Assembly (NCBI GenBank): GCA_011523515.1
Contig: WTGO01000065.1
Coordinates: 34,294 to 98,293 of the forward strand
Length of the DNA: 64,000 bases
Direction of reading: 5' to 3'
Source: Chloroflexota bacterium
GTDB taxonomy: Bacteria > Chloroflexota > Anaerolineae > Aggregatilineales > Phototrophicaceae
Shown here: piece after piece, positions 36,315 through 47,455 of the stretch
Layout: each line of letters begins with the position of its first letter
How positions within the stretch are numbered: position 1 is the first letter of the stretch
Program-made: the position numbers and the translations under genes
The notes under the pieces: model-generated
Told to the model about the DNA's origin: nothing
Database searches by the model: none
The model's input: the letters and a program-made list of their open reading frames with translations, nothing else

Positions 36315-37154
36315 TTGAATCAGCGTGAGGCGTTCAGGCGAGCGGCTGATACCGTCCGCGAGCGCGCGAATCTGCAGCCGACGATTGGTCTGGTCCTCGG
36401 TTCGGGCCTAGGTGGCCTGGCCGACAAACTGCTGAACCGCACTGTCGTACCCTATGCGGATATCCCGGGTTGGCCCTTATCCACCGTGCACGGCCATCAA
36501 GGAAATCTGGTCATTGGCGAGCTGGAAGGGCGGGTGGTAGCGGCCCAGCAAGGGCGCGCCCACTTTTACGAAGGCTACAGCCTGGCGCAAGTCACTTTCC
36601 CGATTCGTGTCATGAAAGAACTCGGCATCGGCACGGTGATGCTCACGAATGCAGCCGGCGGCGTCAATCCGGCTTACCAGGTTGGCGATCTTATGCTGCT
36701 GGAAGACCACATCAGCATACCAGGCATGGTCGGCGCCAATCCACTAATGGGTCCCAACGACGATGAGCTGGGCGAGCGCTTTGTCGGCGTGGCGCAGGCT
36801 TATGATCGCAGACTGCGCCGTCGCGCGCTTGAAGTCGCGCGCCAACATGACATTCCCTTGCACAGCGGCGTCTATTTTGGTTTGTCCGGTCCCTCATTTG
36901 AGACGCCCGCCGAGATTCGGATGATCCGAACCTTGGGCGGCGACACGGTCGGCATGTCCACAGTGCATGAGGCGCTGGTGGCGCGCCACGGCGGCATGCG
37001 GGTCATGGCCTGCTCGGGCGTGACCAACGTCGCCATTGACGCCGTCGATACCGATTTGGAAACCAATCATTTGGAGGTCCTGGAGGCAGCCGAGATCATC
37101 GTGCCGCGCCTCACCAACATTCTGAAAGGCGTGCTGCGTAACTTTCCGACATGA
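36315..37154 (+). CDS. punA: Purine nucleoside phosphorylase
   Basis: A 279-residue trimeric-type PNP: LVLGSGLGGLAD (phosphate loop), VHGHQGNLVIG, GRAHFYEGY, TNAAGGVNPAYQVGDLMLL, GLSGPSFETPAEI, TVGMSTVHEA and SGVTNVAI. It phosphorolyses guanosine/inosine-type nucleosides to bases. TTG start with AAAGGGG upstream. It could feed bases to the purine enzymes encoded about 2-27 kb upstream, although the K+ channel gene lies between them. The start of the next gene overlaps its stop. Confidence 0.94.
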   Translation: MNQREAFRRAADTVRERANLQPTIGLVLGSGLGGLADKLLNRTVVPYADIPGWPLSTVHGHQGNLVIGELEGRVVAAQQGRAHFYEGYSLAQVTFPIRVMKELGIGTVMLTNAAGGVNPAYQVGDLMLLEDHISIPGMVGANPLMGPNDDELGERFVGVAQAYDRRLRRRALEVARQHDIPLHSGVYFGLSGPSFETPAEIRMIRTLGGDTVGMSTVHEALVARHGGMRVMACSGVTNVAIDAVDTDLETNHLEVLEAAEIIVPRLTNILKGVLRNFPT

Positions 37155-37942
37155 CCGCTGTAATCGCTCTCATCGATCAGATCGCCATCGGCATTTATTT
37201 TCTGATTCTTGCGGGCATCCTTTTTGCGCTACGGCGCTTCCTGCTGCACGGTGAAGAATACCGGTCCTCGTATTTTGAACTTGAGCGCGACCTGGCGCGC
37301 TACCGACGCCTGAATGCGATAACGCTGATTGTATTGCTGATCGAATTGGCGATCATAGTATTTGGTATCCAGCAAGTGATCGTGCCAGAACTCCTCGACG
37401 ATCGCCGGATTGAAGCGCTGCTGGCGGAGACCCGAGCCGAAGACGGCGTCTTTGAAACGCCAACGCCGGCCGCGCCTGCCGAAAGTCTGGGTATCGATCC
37501 CGTCGCGCTTCCTCGGTCAGTCGATACCAGCAACCAGCTTCGCGCCACGCCCTTGCCAACGCCGACGCCAGTCGGCACGATTATTCCGGCCGACCCGCCG
37601 GTTGGCTGTGAATCGCCGGAAGCGCAGCTGCGTATCCCCGGCAACGGCATGCGCGTATTCCAGCCGGTGCCGGTGGTCGGTACCGTATTCACCGATCAAT
37701 TTTCGTACGCGTCCATCGAGATCAATGGACCCAGCACCCGTGGCAACTATCAATTGATCGGCGATCAGCCCACCGAAATCAGGGAGCCGGAGGAGTTTAG
37801 CCTGTTTGTGCCGGCGGGCTACGAGTCGGGCGAATACCAATTTCGCTTGATGGTGTATGACATCACCAATACACTGAAGGCGTCATGCCTGGTGCACATT
37901 TATATTTCCGAGCCGCTGCCGACATTGACGCCCAGTCGCTAG
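37151..37942 (+). CDS. Membrane protein with extracytoplasmic domain, unknown function
   Basis: A 263-residue protein with two membrane helices (about 9-28 and 57-78), a Pro/Thr-rich spacer (ETPTP and PLPTPTPVG), and a C-terminal Ig-like beta domain of about 110 residues. The ATG overlaps the PNP stop (ATGA), so it is translated with PNP. The extracellular domain suggests an envelope or ligand role. Not recognised. Confidence 0.55.
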   Translation: MTAVIALIDQIAIGIYFLILAGILFALRRFLLHGEEYRSSYFELERDLARYRRLNAITLIVLLIELAIIVFGIQQVIVPELLDDRRIEALLAETRAEDGVFETPTPAAPAESLGIDPVALPRSVDTSNQLRATPLPTPTPVGTIIPADPPVGCESPEAQLRIPGNGMRVFQPVPVVGTVFTDQFSYASIEINGPSTRGNYQLIGDQPTEIREPEEFSLFVPAGYESGEYQFRLMVYDITNTLKASCLVHIYISEPLPTLTPSR

Positions 37943-37946
37943 GACC

Positions 37947-37966
37947 GGGCGGAGGCTGCTCCGCCC
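37947..37966. terminator. GC-rich hairpin between convergent genes
   Basis: An 8-bp perfect stem GGGCGGAG/CTCCGCCC with a 4-nt loop, 5 bp after the membrane-protein stop. No T-run on either side, so termination is only possible. Confidence 0.35.
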
Positions 37967-37985
37967 CGTACGTATTGCTTGCGCT

Positions 37986-39155
37986 TCAATCGCGGATTTC
38001 ACGCACCTTGCGGTCGACGCGCCGGCGCCAACGCCGCGAACGCGAGCGCCACCTGGCGATTCGGTACTGAACATGACGCCGCTGGCGGTTGAGCATTGAA
38101 CCATGTTGCTCGCGCGGTTCGGGCACACCCCAGCGAATTAACATGGCGGCCCAGGTTAATCCGCCGCCGAAACCCACTAGGGCGATATGATCCTTGTCCT
38201 GGATACGCTGCTGCTCAATGGCTTCGCAAAGCGCAATTGGAATGGAGGCCGCGGACGTATTCCCATAGTGCTCAACATTGCTCATAAACTTGTCGGCATC
38301 CAGGCCCAGCTTGCGCGCGGCCGCCTGCAAGATGCGCAGATTGGCTTGATGCGGGATCACCAGGTCGATATCTGTCACCTGAATGCCAGCCGCTGTACAA
38401 GTCTGCTCAATGCTTTCGCTGATCACGCGCGTGGCAAAGCGGAATACCTCACTGCCCGCCATGTACATCTTATAGAGTTTATTGCCGTTTGTGCTGGCGC
38501 GGGATTCATCGGCGTCAATACTGCCGACGCTGGGAATGGCCAGCAAGTCGCTGCCTGCCCCGTCTGAGCGCAGCACGCTGGAAAGCACGCCGCCCGGCGC
38601 CGGGCTCGCCTGCAATACGACCGCGCCAGCGCCATCGCCGAACAAGATACAGGTGCTGCGATCCTGCCAATCCAGGATGCGACTCATGGTCTCCGCGCCG
38701 ATTACCAGCGCCGCCCCAATCGAACCGGCGCGAATAGAATCGGCCGCCATATTCAACGCATAAACAAAGCCCGAGCAGGCCGCGCTCAGGTCAAAAGCGC
38801 CAGCATCGTGCGCATTCAGCCAGTCTTGCACCAGGCTGGCGGTGCTGGGGAAAATATTCTCTGGCGTCGATGTGGCGACCACAATCAAGTCGAGATCAGT
38901 CGGCAGAATGTCCGCGACTTCCAGTGCCTGCTGCGCCGCTCTGTAAGCCAGAGTCGCGGTCGATTCGCCTTCGTCGGCGATGAAGCGCTGACGTATGCCC
39001 GTGCGGGCGAAAATCCAGTCGTCGCTGGTGTCGACAAAGGTAGACAGCTCGTCATTGGTCAGGGCCGATTCCGGCACAGCCATGCCCCAGCCGACGACGT
39101 GGGCGTGCCGCGCTGCGGCGTCATCGTGGGCTTCGCCGCTACTGAAGGTGGCCAT
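37986..39155 (-). CDS. fabH: 3-oxoacyl-ACP synthase III (FabH)
   Basis: A 389-residue KAS III. The Cys-His-Asn triad is in AACSGF (C127), PHQAN (H269) and YGNTSA (N299). It starts fatty-acid synthesis by condensing acyl-CoA with malonyl-ACP. Unusually, after the normal end near residue 344, a ~45-residue Arg/Trp/Ser-rich tail follows. ATG 39155 was chosen; TTG 39173 is possible. It overlaps the end of fabF. Confidence 0.9.
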   Translation of the reverse strand: MATFSSGEAHDDAAARHAHVVGWGMAVPESALTNDELSTFVDTSDDWIFARTGIRQRFIADEGESTATLAYRAAQQALEVADILPTDLDLIVVATSTPENIFPSTASLVQDWLNAHDAGAFDLSAACSGFVYALNMAADSIRAGSIGAALVIGAETMSRILDWQDRSTCILFGDGAGAVVLQASPAPGGVLSSVLRSDGAGSDLLAIPSVGSIDADESRASTNGNKLYKMYMAGSEVFRFATRVISESIEQTCTAAGIQVTDIDLVIPHQANLRILQAAARKLGLDADKFMSNVEHYGNTSAASIPIALCEAIEQQRIQDKDHIALVGFGGGLTWAAMLIRWGVPEPREQHGSMLNRQRRHVQYRIARWRSRSRRWRRRVDRKVREIRD

Positions 39156-40395
39156 TGTCTTGATATTCGCCAAAGATTACGACTGCATTGTGACCGCCAA
39201 AGCCAAAGGCGTTGGACATGACATGGCGGACCTCATGCTGGATTCCGCGATTGGGCACATAACACAGATCACAGCTTGGATCGGGTTCCTCCAAATGGAT
39301 TGTCGGCGGGATGAAATTCTCTCGAATCGCCATAATGCTGAAGACCGCTTCGATGGCGGCGCCGCCTCCCAGCAAGTGTCCGGTCATCGACTTGGTCGAG
39401 CTCACTGGAATCTGATAGGCGACTTCGCCCAACGCCCGCTTCAGCGCGTTGGTTTCGGCCGTGTCGTTCAAGGGCGTACTGGTGCCGTGAGCATTGATAT
39501 AGTCGATATCTTCGGCTTCCAGGCCAGCATCTCGCAGCGCGAATTCGACTGCTTTGGACGCGCCTTCTCCGCTCTCCATCGGCGCTGTGATATGGTAGGC
39601 ATCCGACGTATGCCCGTAGCCCATCAGCTCGGCGTAGATGCGGGCGCCGCGGGCCAGCGCGCTATCCAGCTCCTCCAACACCAGTATGCCGGCGCCCTCG
39701 CCCGGCACAAAACCGTCTCGATTGAGATCGAAGGGGCGCGACGCTGTGGCGGGGTCGTCATTACGGCTCAAAGCGGTCATATTGTTGAAGCCGGCCACAC
39801 ATAAGGGCACGATCGCCGCTTCCGACGCCCCGGCGACCATCGCCTTGGCATCGCCCCGGCGGATGATGTGCATGGCCTCACCGATTGAATTATTGCCCGA
39901 GGCGCAGGCGGTGACGATGCAATGATTTGGCCCGCGCAGATTATAAACCATCGACACAGCGCCCGAGCAGGAATCGCTGAGGATCTTGGGAATGGCCAGC
40001 GGCTTGATGCCGCGATGCCCGCGCGCGTCGATCCCTTGCTGCGCTTCAACGAAGGAATTGATGCCGCCGACGCCCGAACCAATGACGCAGCCGACTTCGT
40101 ACCTGTTGTCCGCGGTGATCTCTAGTCCGCTGTCCTCGATTGCCTGTCGGCTCGCCTCCAAGGCAAATTGCGCCACGCGATCCATGCGCCGGGCCTCTTT
40201 GCGGCCGAAGAGCCGGTCGGGGTCGAAATCCTTGACCTCGCCCGCCAGCTGATTCTGTGTAAGCGCTCTGTCGTAGCGCGATATATAGCCGATGCCATTG
40301 ACGCCGGCGGCGGTGTTCGCCCAAGCCTCGTCCACGCCGCTGCCCGTCGGGCAGACGATGCCCATCCCGGTGATGACGATCCTCGTCTTATCCAA
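39139..40395 (-). CDS. fabF: 3-oxoacyl-ACP synthase II (FabF)
   Basis: A ~418-residue KAS II: ITGMGIVCPTG at the N-terminus, TACASGNNSIGEA with the catalytic Cys (near 164), NAHGTSTPLND (His near 298) and GHLLGGGAAIEA (His near 336). It elongates acyl-ACP. The TTG at 40395 has GGAGG 5 bp upstream; a GTG at 40428 would add eleven residues. It is followed by fabH, with which it overlaps. No acpP, fabD or fabG is adjacent. Confidence 0.92.
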   Translation of the reverse strand: MDKTRIVITGMGIVCPTGSGVDEAWANTAAGVNGIGYISRYDRALTQNQLAGEVKDFDPDRLFGRKEARRMDRVAQFALEASRQAIEDSGLEITADNRYEVGCVIGSGVGGINSFVEAQQGIDARGHRGIKPLAIPKILSDSCSGAVSMVYNLRGPNHCIVTACASGNNSIGEAMHIIRRGDAKAMVAGASEAAIVPLCVAGFNNMTALSRNDDPATASRPFDLNRDGFVPGEGAGILVLEELDSALARGARIYAELMGYGHTSDAYHITAPMESGEGASKAVEFALRDAGLEAEDIDYINAHGTSTPLNDTAETNALKRALGEVAYQIPVSSTKSMTGHLLGGGAAIEAVFSIMAIRENFIPPTIHLEEPDPSCDLCYVPNRGIQHEVRHVMSNAFGFGGHNAVVIFGEYQDNGHLQ

Positions 40396-40469
40396 ACGCT
40401 CCTCCACTGCGGCATTCGGCGCGCGCACGAACCATACTCATTGTAACACTGTGTGGCCGCTTCAGTTGC

Positions 40470-40498
40470 TTTACAGGCCGCACAATGGCGCCTATAAT
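40470..40498 (+). promoter_or_regulatory. Strong sigma70-type promoter before NDUFA9-like gene
   Basis: TTTACA (40470-40475), exact 17-bp spacer, consensus TATAAT (40493-40498). It is placed 62 bp upstream of the ATG at 40560, in the gap between divergent genes. Confidence 0.75.
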
Positions 40499-40559
40499 AC
40501 CGCCTCAATCCTTTCCGGTTGTGGATGCGCTCTTATTCGCTCCGAATTGTGGGCAAGGC

Positions 40560-41519
40560 ATGATTCTAATTACCGGCGCGACGGGATTGGTCGGCCGACA
40601 TCTGGTTCAGCGCCTGATGGCGGAATCGCTGCCGATGCGCTGTCTGCTGCCAGAAACTCGGTCGCGGCGTTTGCCCTGGGATGTTGGCGATCCACAGGCG
40701 CCCGAGATTATCAATGGCAGCGTGACCGACGAAGAAGCGTTCTTTCGCGCGGTGACGGGTTGCCACACCGTAATCCACCTGGAAAACGCTCTTTGGTGGG
40801 GCAGGCGGAGTGATCTTGAAGAAGTTGAACTTGCCGGCGCCAGGGTGTTGACCGCAGTGGCGCGCGCGGCGCGCGTGGGGCGGATCATCACGCTGAGCCA
40901 ATTGGGCGCGGCGCCATCGTCCGCCTATCCACTGCATCGCGTCAAAGGCGATGTCGAAGATGTCATTCGCAATGGCGGCGTCGCCTTCACGGTGATCCGC
41001 AGCGGAATAGTTTATTCGCCTGAGGACGCCTTCATCAATCACATTGCCAGCATGTTGCGCGCCACCCCCCTGTTTTTTCTTATGCCCGGCGGCGGCGAAG
41101 TCGTCCTGCATCCAATCTATATTGACGATTTGGTTGAGGCCATATTCCGCAGTATGAATCTCTTGCGGCTGGTGGATACCACGGTGGATATCGGCGGCGC
41201 GGAATACGTCTCGCTGCGTGACATGATGCGCACCATTATGCGGGTGACGGGCATGCGCCGAATTCTGGTGTCCATTCCGCCCTATGTCTTGCGCTGGCTG
41301 ACCGAAGTCTATCATCGTCTGCTGCCGCGCTCGCTGATGACCAGCCAGTGGCTGGATATTCTGGCTGCGAATCGTACAGCGCCTCTGGGCAACGCCTATG
41401 ACTACTTTGGCTTCCAGCCGCGACGTTTCGAAGAGACGCTCCTGGAATATCTGCCGCAACGTCGGCATTTTGTCGGTTTGCTTAGAGACACGCTGCGGCG
41501 CGGCCCGCGGCGAGCCTGA
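40560..41519 (+). CDS. NDUFA9-like NAD(P)-binding protein
   Basis: A 319-residue atypical short-chain dehydrogenase: Rossmann motif MILITGATGLVG, the VTGCHTVIHL strand, an RVKGDVED site in place of the YxxxK motif, and HPIYIDDLVEAI. This fits the complex I NDUFA9-like/nucleoside-diphosphate-sugar epimerase group. The role is uncertain; some members stabilise membrane enzymes or reduce sugar nucleotides. It follows a strong promoter and heads a run of three same-strand genes. Confidence 0.78.
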   Translation: MILITGATGLVGRHLVQRLMAESLPMRCLLPETRSRRLPWDVGDPQAPEIINGSVTDEEAFFRAVTGCHTVIHLENALWWGRRSDLEEVELAGARVLTAVARAARVGRIITLSQLGAAPSSAYPLHRVKGDVEDVIRNGGVAFTVIRSGIVYSPEDAFINHIASMLRATPLFFLMPGGGEVVLHPIYIDDLVEAIFRSMNLLRLVDTTVDIGGAEYVSLRDMMRTIMRVTGMRRILVSIPPYVLRWLTEVYHRLLPRSLMTSQWLDILAANRTAPLGNAYDYFGFQPRRFEETLLEYLPQRRHFVGLLRDTLRRGPRRA

Positions 41520-41536
41520 GAGCTGCGCAGGATAAC

Positions 41537-42421
41537 ATGGACGCGATCAGAATCGAACGACTGTTGGACGCCGCCCAGCACGATCAAGCGGTCGAATTGC
41601 AGAAGAATTACTGGGGCTCCGACGCCAAGAACCTCGTGCCGCGTCATATGCTCTTCTCGATTTCGCATTACGGCGGTCATGTCTTGGGCGCGTATGACGG
41701 AGACCAACTGATTGGATTCGTCATGGGTTTCGTCGGCGCCGACATTGATTTCGATGATCGCGGCGCGCGCCCGGCCATGGCCAACCTGTTGATCATGTCA
41801 AAGCGAATGCTGGTGCTGCCAGCTTATCGCGGACGCAATATCGGCTATCGCCTGAAAATGGCCCAGCGCGATATCGCCATGAAACAGGCGATTCGACTGG
41901 TGACCTGGACGGTGGACCCCTTGCTCGCGGCCAACGCCCATCTCAATATTCGAAAATTGGGCGCCGTCATCCAGCGATTCTCGGCAAACTATTTCGGGCT
42001 GGACGAGCCGCACAGCCTGCGTGCCGATCGCCTGATCGTGGAGTGGTGGGTTGCGCATCGCCGCGTTGTCGAGCGCGCGGCCGGCCGCGGCGGCAATTTG
42101 GCGCTACAGCAGTATTTGGACGTTCACGCTCCGATTGTCAATCGGGCTGACGCCAGCGGCGACTGGCTCAGGCCGCGCCCCGTGACGGCCGTGCCCAACT
42201 CGTCGTTCGCGCTGATAGAGATTCCGGCGGATTTCCGTGAGCTTGAAGCGGAGCAACGGACTTTGGCGGATCAGTGGCGCTATCACATACGTGATGTATT
42301 CAGTAGAATGCTAGCCGCGGACTTCATCGTGACTGACTTCCTATCCGATCAATTCGAAGGTCGCAGGCGTGCTTTTTATTTGCTTAGCCGTCACATTGAT
42401 GACGATGATCGCAAGAATTAG
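41537..42421 (+). CDS. GNAT-family acetyltransferase-like protein
   Basis: A 294-residue protein with a GNAT-type fold: LIGFVMGF strand, then the acetyl-CoA motif LPAYRGRNIGYRLKM. The C-terminal half, with NSSFALIEIPADFREL and a DVF...YLLSR end, resembles the COG3375 group of predicted acetyltransferases. Substrate unknown. It lies 17 bp after the NDUFA9-like gene and 9 bp before proC. Confidence 0.72.
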   Translation: MDAIRIERLLDAAQHDQAVELQKNYWGSDAKNLVPRHMLFSISHYGGHVLGAYDGDQLIGFVMGFVGADIDFDDRGARPAMANLLIMSKRMLVLPAYRGRNIGYRLKMAQRDIAMKQAIRLVTWTVDPLLAANAHLNIRKLGAVIQRFSANYFGLDEPHSLRADRLIVEWWVAHRRVVERAAGRGGNLALQQYLDVHAPIVNRADASGDWLRPRPVTAVPNSSFALIEIPADFRELEAEQRTLADQWRYHIRDVFSRMLAADFIVTDFLSDQFEGRRRAFYLLSRHIDDDDRKN

Positions 42422-42430
42422 GGTGAGAAT

Positions 42431-43255
42431 ATGACGTTCAACGGAGATTCGGTTGCTTTCATTGGCGCCGGTGTCATGGGTGAAGCCATGATCAAAGGCT
42501 TGCTGCATCAGAAAATCCTGGAGCCGACCAGCATCACAGCTGCCGATCCCCGCGCCGAACATCTGGAAGCGCTGCGTCGGCGCTACGGCATCCATACCAC
42601 GACCGACAACGTCGCGGCGGTTACGACTGTCGACGCGCTCGTACTGTCCGTCAAGCCACAAGTGATGGGCCAGGTCCTTTCCGAGTTGAGCGGCCAGGTT
42701 GCCAGCATCGGATTGATCGTCAGCATTGTTGCCGGGGTCGAGTTGAACACCATCGCCGAAAGTTTGAATAACGGGCGCGTCGTGCGCTCGATGCCCAATA
42801 CGCCCGGGCAGATTGGGCAGGGCATCACCGTCTGGACGGCTGCGCCCGAAGTCGCGGCAGCCCAACGCCAACAGGCGCAGACGCTGCTCGGCGCTTTGGG
42901 TGAGCAGATCTACGCCAATGACGAGAGCTTCCTCGATATGGCGACGGCGCTAGGCGGCTCTGGCCCCGCCTACGTCTTTATGTTTATGGAGGCGCTGATT
43001 GATGCCGGCGTCCACATGGGTTTCTCTCGCCGCGATGCCGAGAAATTGGTGAACCAGACTTTGCTGGGTTCCATTCTCTATGCCCAGCAATCCGGCCTGC
43101 ACCCGGTGCAGCTGCGCAATCAAGTGACGAGCCCGGGCGGCACCACCGCCGCGGCGCTGCATGAAATGGAGAAGGGCGGCTTGCGCACTGTACTTTCGGA
43201 GGGGGTTTGGGCGGCTTACCGACGGTCGCAAGCTCTCGGCGCCAAATCGGACTGA
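42431..43255 (+). CDS. proC: Pyrroline-5-carboxylate reductase
   Basis: A 274-residue ProC: AFIGAGVMGEAMIKGLL (NADPH loop), LSVKPQVM, RSMPNTPGQIGQG, and ALGGSGPAYVFMFMEAL plus LRNQVTSPGGTTAAAL near the end. It catalyses the last step of proline synthesis. The GGGTGAG site precedes the ATG. Confidence 0.94.
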   Translation: MTFNGDSVAFIGAGVMGEAMIKGLLHQKILEPTSITAADPRAEHLEALRRRYGIHTTTDNVAAVTTVDALVLSVKPQVMGQVLSELSGQVASIGLIVSIVAGVELNTIAESLNNGRVVRSMPNTPGQIGQGITVWTAAPEVAAAQRQQAQTLLGALGEQIYANDESFLDMATALGGSGPAYVFMFMEALIDAGVHMGFSRRDAEKLVNQTLLGSILYAQQSGLHPVQLRNQVTSPGGTTAAALHEMEKGGLRTVLSEGVWAAYRRSQALGAKSD

Positions 43256-43272
43256 ATCCGTTTGTGAAATAA

Positions 43273-43301
43273 TGGACAAGCGCTCGCTTCTAGGCTACAA
43301 T
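43273..43301 (+). promoter_or_regulatory. Promoter of the atp operon
   Basis: TGGACA (43273-43278), 17-bp spacer, TACAAT (43296-43301); each hexamer matches 5/6. Expected 5' leader about 140 nt to atpA. Confidence 0.65.
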
Positions 43302-43447
43302 AGCGACAGATTTACGCGGCAACCGGCTCAGTTCAGACTAAGGTCACAAGGTAGCCGCGTCAAATAAATTCGGAAACGCCCCTGTTCGTCCGCGAGGGCG
43401 ATTGAAATCGTCAGCAACTGAATAGAGCTAGCGCGAGGAGCCAGCGA

Positions 43448-44953
43448 ATGGCAGACAACATTTACGATTCGATTCTGGAGCAAATCAAAGATATCGAGCT
43501 GAGCAAGCTCGAATCGGTTGAGGTCGGTTACGTCGAAGAAGTCGGTGATGGCATCGCCCGCATCTCCGGCCTGGACAATGTGCGCTACAACGAATTGGTG
43601 CAATTCGAGAACGGCGTCGCCGGCATCGCCTTTAATCTGGAGAAAGACAACGTCGGCGTCATTATCATGGGCGCATACGATGACATTCAGGAAGGCGATA
43701 CGGTCAGCGCGCTGGAACGTATCTCTTCCGTGCCGGTCGGCATGGGCCTGGTCGGCCGCGTGGTAAACGCGCTGGGAGAGCCCATCGACGGCCGCGGACC
43801 CGTCCTATTTGACGAATACTACAATATCGAACGCATCGCGCCCGGCGTCATGGAGAGACGCAGTGTCGATCGCCCGGTTCAGACCGGCATCCTGGCCATC
43901 GATACCATGATTCCCATCGGTCGCGGGCAACGCGAGTTGATCATCGGCGACCGCCAGACCGGCAAGACCGCCCTGGCGCTGGACACCATCGTCAATCAAG
44001 ACGGCGAAGATATGTACTGCATTTATGTCGCCATCGGCAAGCGCCGTGGAGAAGTTGCGCGCATCCGCGAAACGCTGGAGCGTGAAGGCGCCATGGATTA
44101 CACCACGCTGGTGGTTGCCTCGGCTTCGGATGCGGCTGCCTTGCAGTACATGGCGCCCTACGCCGGCTGCGCCATCGGCGAATGGTTCATGGAAAACGGC
44201 AAAGACGCGCTGGTCATCTATGATGACCTTTCCAAGCACGCCAATGCCTATCGTCAAGTTTCGCTATTGATGCGGCGCCCGCCCGGGCGCGAAGCCTTCC
44301 CCGGCGATGTCTTCTATCTGCACAGTCGCCTGCTGGAGCGCGCGGCCCAGCTCAGTGACGAGCGTGGCGGCGGCAGCCTGACAGCCTTGCCGGTCATCGA
44401 AACCTTGCTGGGCGACGTTTCCGCCTTCATCCCCACCAATGTCATTTCCATCACGGACGGCCAAATCTATTTGGAGTCGGAATTGTTCAATGCTGGCTTG
44501 CGCCCGGCGCTAAATACCGGCATCAGCGTCAGCCGGGTCGGCAGCGCGGCGCAAACGCGCGTCATGAAAGATGTCGCTGGCGGCCTCAAATTGCAGATGG
44601 CGCAATTCCGGGATCTGGCGGCATTTGCCCAATTCGGCTCCAATCTGGACAAAGCCACACAGCAGCAGCTTGATCGCGGCATGAGATTGACCGAGCTTTT
44701 CAAGCAGGTGCAGTATCAAACGCTGTCCCTGGAAGATCAGGTCGCGCTCACTTACGCGGGCACCAGCGGGCTCACCGACGATGTGCCCGTGGAAAGGATG
44801 TTGGCCTGGAAGGAAGAATTCTTGCGCTCCTTCCGTACGCAATTCTCCGATACCGGCGAATTTATCCGCGAGAATCGCAACGAGAAGGCCAAAGACGACA
44901 TAGAGGCGAAACTGGAAACGGCTGTCAAGACTTTCAACGAAGCTTGGGCTTAG
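43448..44953 (+). CDS. atpA: F1-ATPase subunit alpha
   Basis: A 501-residue alpha subunit: [13 protein letters not shown], the P-loop [34 protein letters not shown], and [17 protein letters not shown]. It forms the non-catalytic nucleotide sites of F1. It begins a run atpA-atpG-atpD-atpC; delta, a, b and c subunit genes are not adjacent. Confidence 0.98.
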   Translation: MADNIYDSILEQIKDIELSKLESVEVGYVEEVGDGIARISGLDNVRYNELVQFENGVAGIAFNLEKDNVGVIIMGAYDDIQEGDTVSALERISSVPVGMGLVGRVVNALGEPIDGRGPVLFDEYYNIERIAPGVMERRSVDRPVQTGILAIDTMIPIGRGQRELIIGDRQTGKTALALDTIVNQDGEDMYCIYVAIGKRRGEVARIRETLEREGAMDYTTLVVASASDAAALQYMAPYAGCAIGEWFMENGKDALVIYDDLSKHANAYRQVSLLMRRPPGREAFPGDVFYLHSRLLERAAQLSDERGGGSLTALPVIETLLGDVSAFIPTNVISITDGQIYLESELFNAGLRPALNTGISVSRVGSAAQTRVMKDVAGGLKLQMAQFRDLAAFAQFGSNLDKATQQQLDRGMRLTELFKQVQYQTLSLEDQVALTYAGTSGLTDDVPVERMLAWKEEFLRSFRTQFSDTGEFIRENRNEKAKDDIEAKLETAVKTFNEAWA

Positions 44954-44985
44954 TGCTGCCGGCGATCGCAGAAGGGAGACACTAG

Positions 44986-45954
44986 ATGCCCACGCTCAGA
45001 GAAGTCAAGAATCGCATTCGCAGTGTCCGAAACATCACACAGATCACACGAGCGCTGGAAGCGGTTTCCGCCTCTCGCGTTCGCCGCGCGCAAGCCCGAG
45101 TAATAGCCAGCCGCGCCTTTGCCGAAAAAGCCTGGGAGATCCTGGTCAACATTCAGGCCGCCAGCAAATCTGTACCGCTGCATCCGCTATTGACGCAGCG
45201 CGAAGAAGTCAATCGCGTCATGGTCGTGGTGATCACTTCCGACCGCGGTTTGGCCGGCGCCTATAACACCAATATCCTGCGCGTCGCCCAGCGCTTTGAC
45301 CAGCGTCTGGGCAAGCCGGTGGATTATGTCGCCGTCGGGCGCAAGTCGCGCGATTCGCTCGTTCGCTCCGGCGCGAACATAGTCGCTTCCTTCAGCGACT
45401 TGCCGGCGGCGCCGACCATCGCTGATATCACGCCAATCGCCCGCATCGCCATGGACGCTTACCTCAGCGGCGAAGTTGACGAGGTGCTCATCGCCTATAC
45501 CGACTTCATTAACATGCTGGCGCAGCGCCCCGCGGTGCTGGGCTGGCTGCCGCTGACGACGGAAACGGTCGCGCAGCAGGTCGCCGCCGAGTACGTGAAG
45601 GATGTTGCGCTGGTCAGCGAGGGCACGCGGAATTACGACTACGAGCCAAGCGCGACGGCGGTCGTCGAAGAAATCGTGCCGCGCTTCACCGAGTTGCAGC
45701 TCTATCAAGCGCTTCTGGAGGCGCAGGCCAGTGAACACGCCGCGCGCATGGCCGCCATGCGCAACGCCACCGACAATGCGACCCAAGTCACCGCCGACCT
45801 CGTGCTGCTCTATAACAAGGCGCGGCAAGCGGAAATCACGGCTGAAATCCTGGACATTGTCGGCGGCGCCAACGCGCTGCAGCAGGCCATTGACAGCACG
45901 GCTGATGCCATCCTGGATGCGCAGCCTGGCCAAGGACAATTGCTGGACGCCTGA
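44986..45954 (+). CDS. atpG: F1-ATPase subunit gamma
   Basis: A 322-residue gamma subunit, somewhat longer than usual. N-terminal LREVKNRIRSVRNITQITRALE and C-terminal ARMAAMRNATDNA form the rotor coiled coil; VVITSDRGLAGAYNTNI is the central domain signature. 32 bp after atpA. Confidence 0.96.
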   Translation: MPTLREVKNRIRSVRNITQITRALEAVSASRVRRAQARVIASRAFAEKAWEILVNIQAASKSVPLHPLLTQREEVNRVMVVVITSDRGLAGAYNTNILRVAQRFDQRLGKPVDYVAVGRKSRDSLVRSGANIVASFSDLPAAPTIADITPIARIAMDAYLSGEVDEVLIAYTDFINMLAQRPAVLGWLPLTTETVAQQVAAEYVKDVALVSEGTRNYDYEPSATAVVEEIVPRFTELQLYQALLEAQASEHAARMAAMRNATDNATQVTADLVLLYNKARQAEITAEILDIVGGANALQQAIDSTADAILDAQPGQGQLLDA

Positions 45955-45989
45955 GCGCCCGACGCTCGGCGCTGCCCAAAGCGAATGTA

Positions 45990-46014
45990 GTGGGCGAGCC
46001 GGTGGGTCGCCCAC
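45990..46014. repeat. Perfect 8-bp hairpin between atpG and atpD
   Basis: GTGGGCGA, a 9-nt loop, TCGCCCAC, ending 28 bp before the atpD ATG. No T-run. It looks like the dispersed 'GGGCGA...TCGCCC' intergenic phrase found in many bacterial genomes; it may tune relative expression. Confidence 0.5.
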
Positions 46015-46030
46015 GCAAGTCGAAATCTAA

Positions 46031-47446
<1,416 letters not shown>

Positions 47447-47455
47447 GAGCCAATC

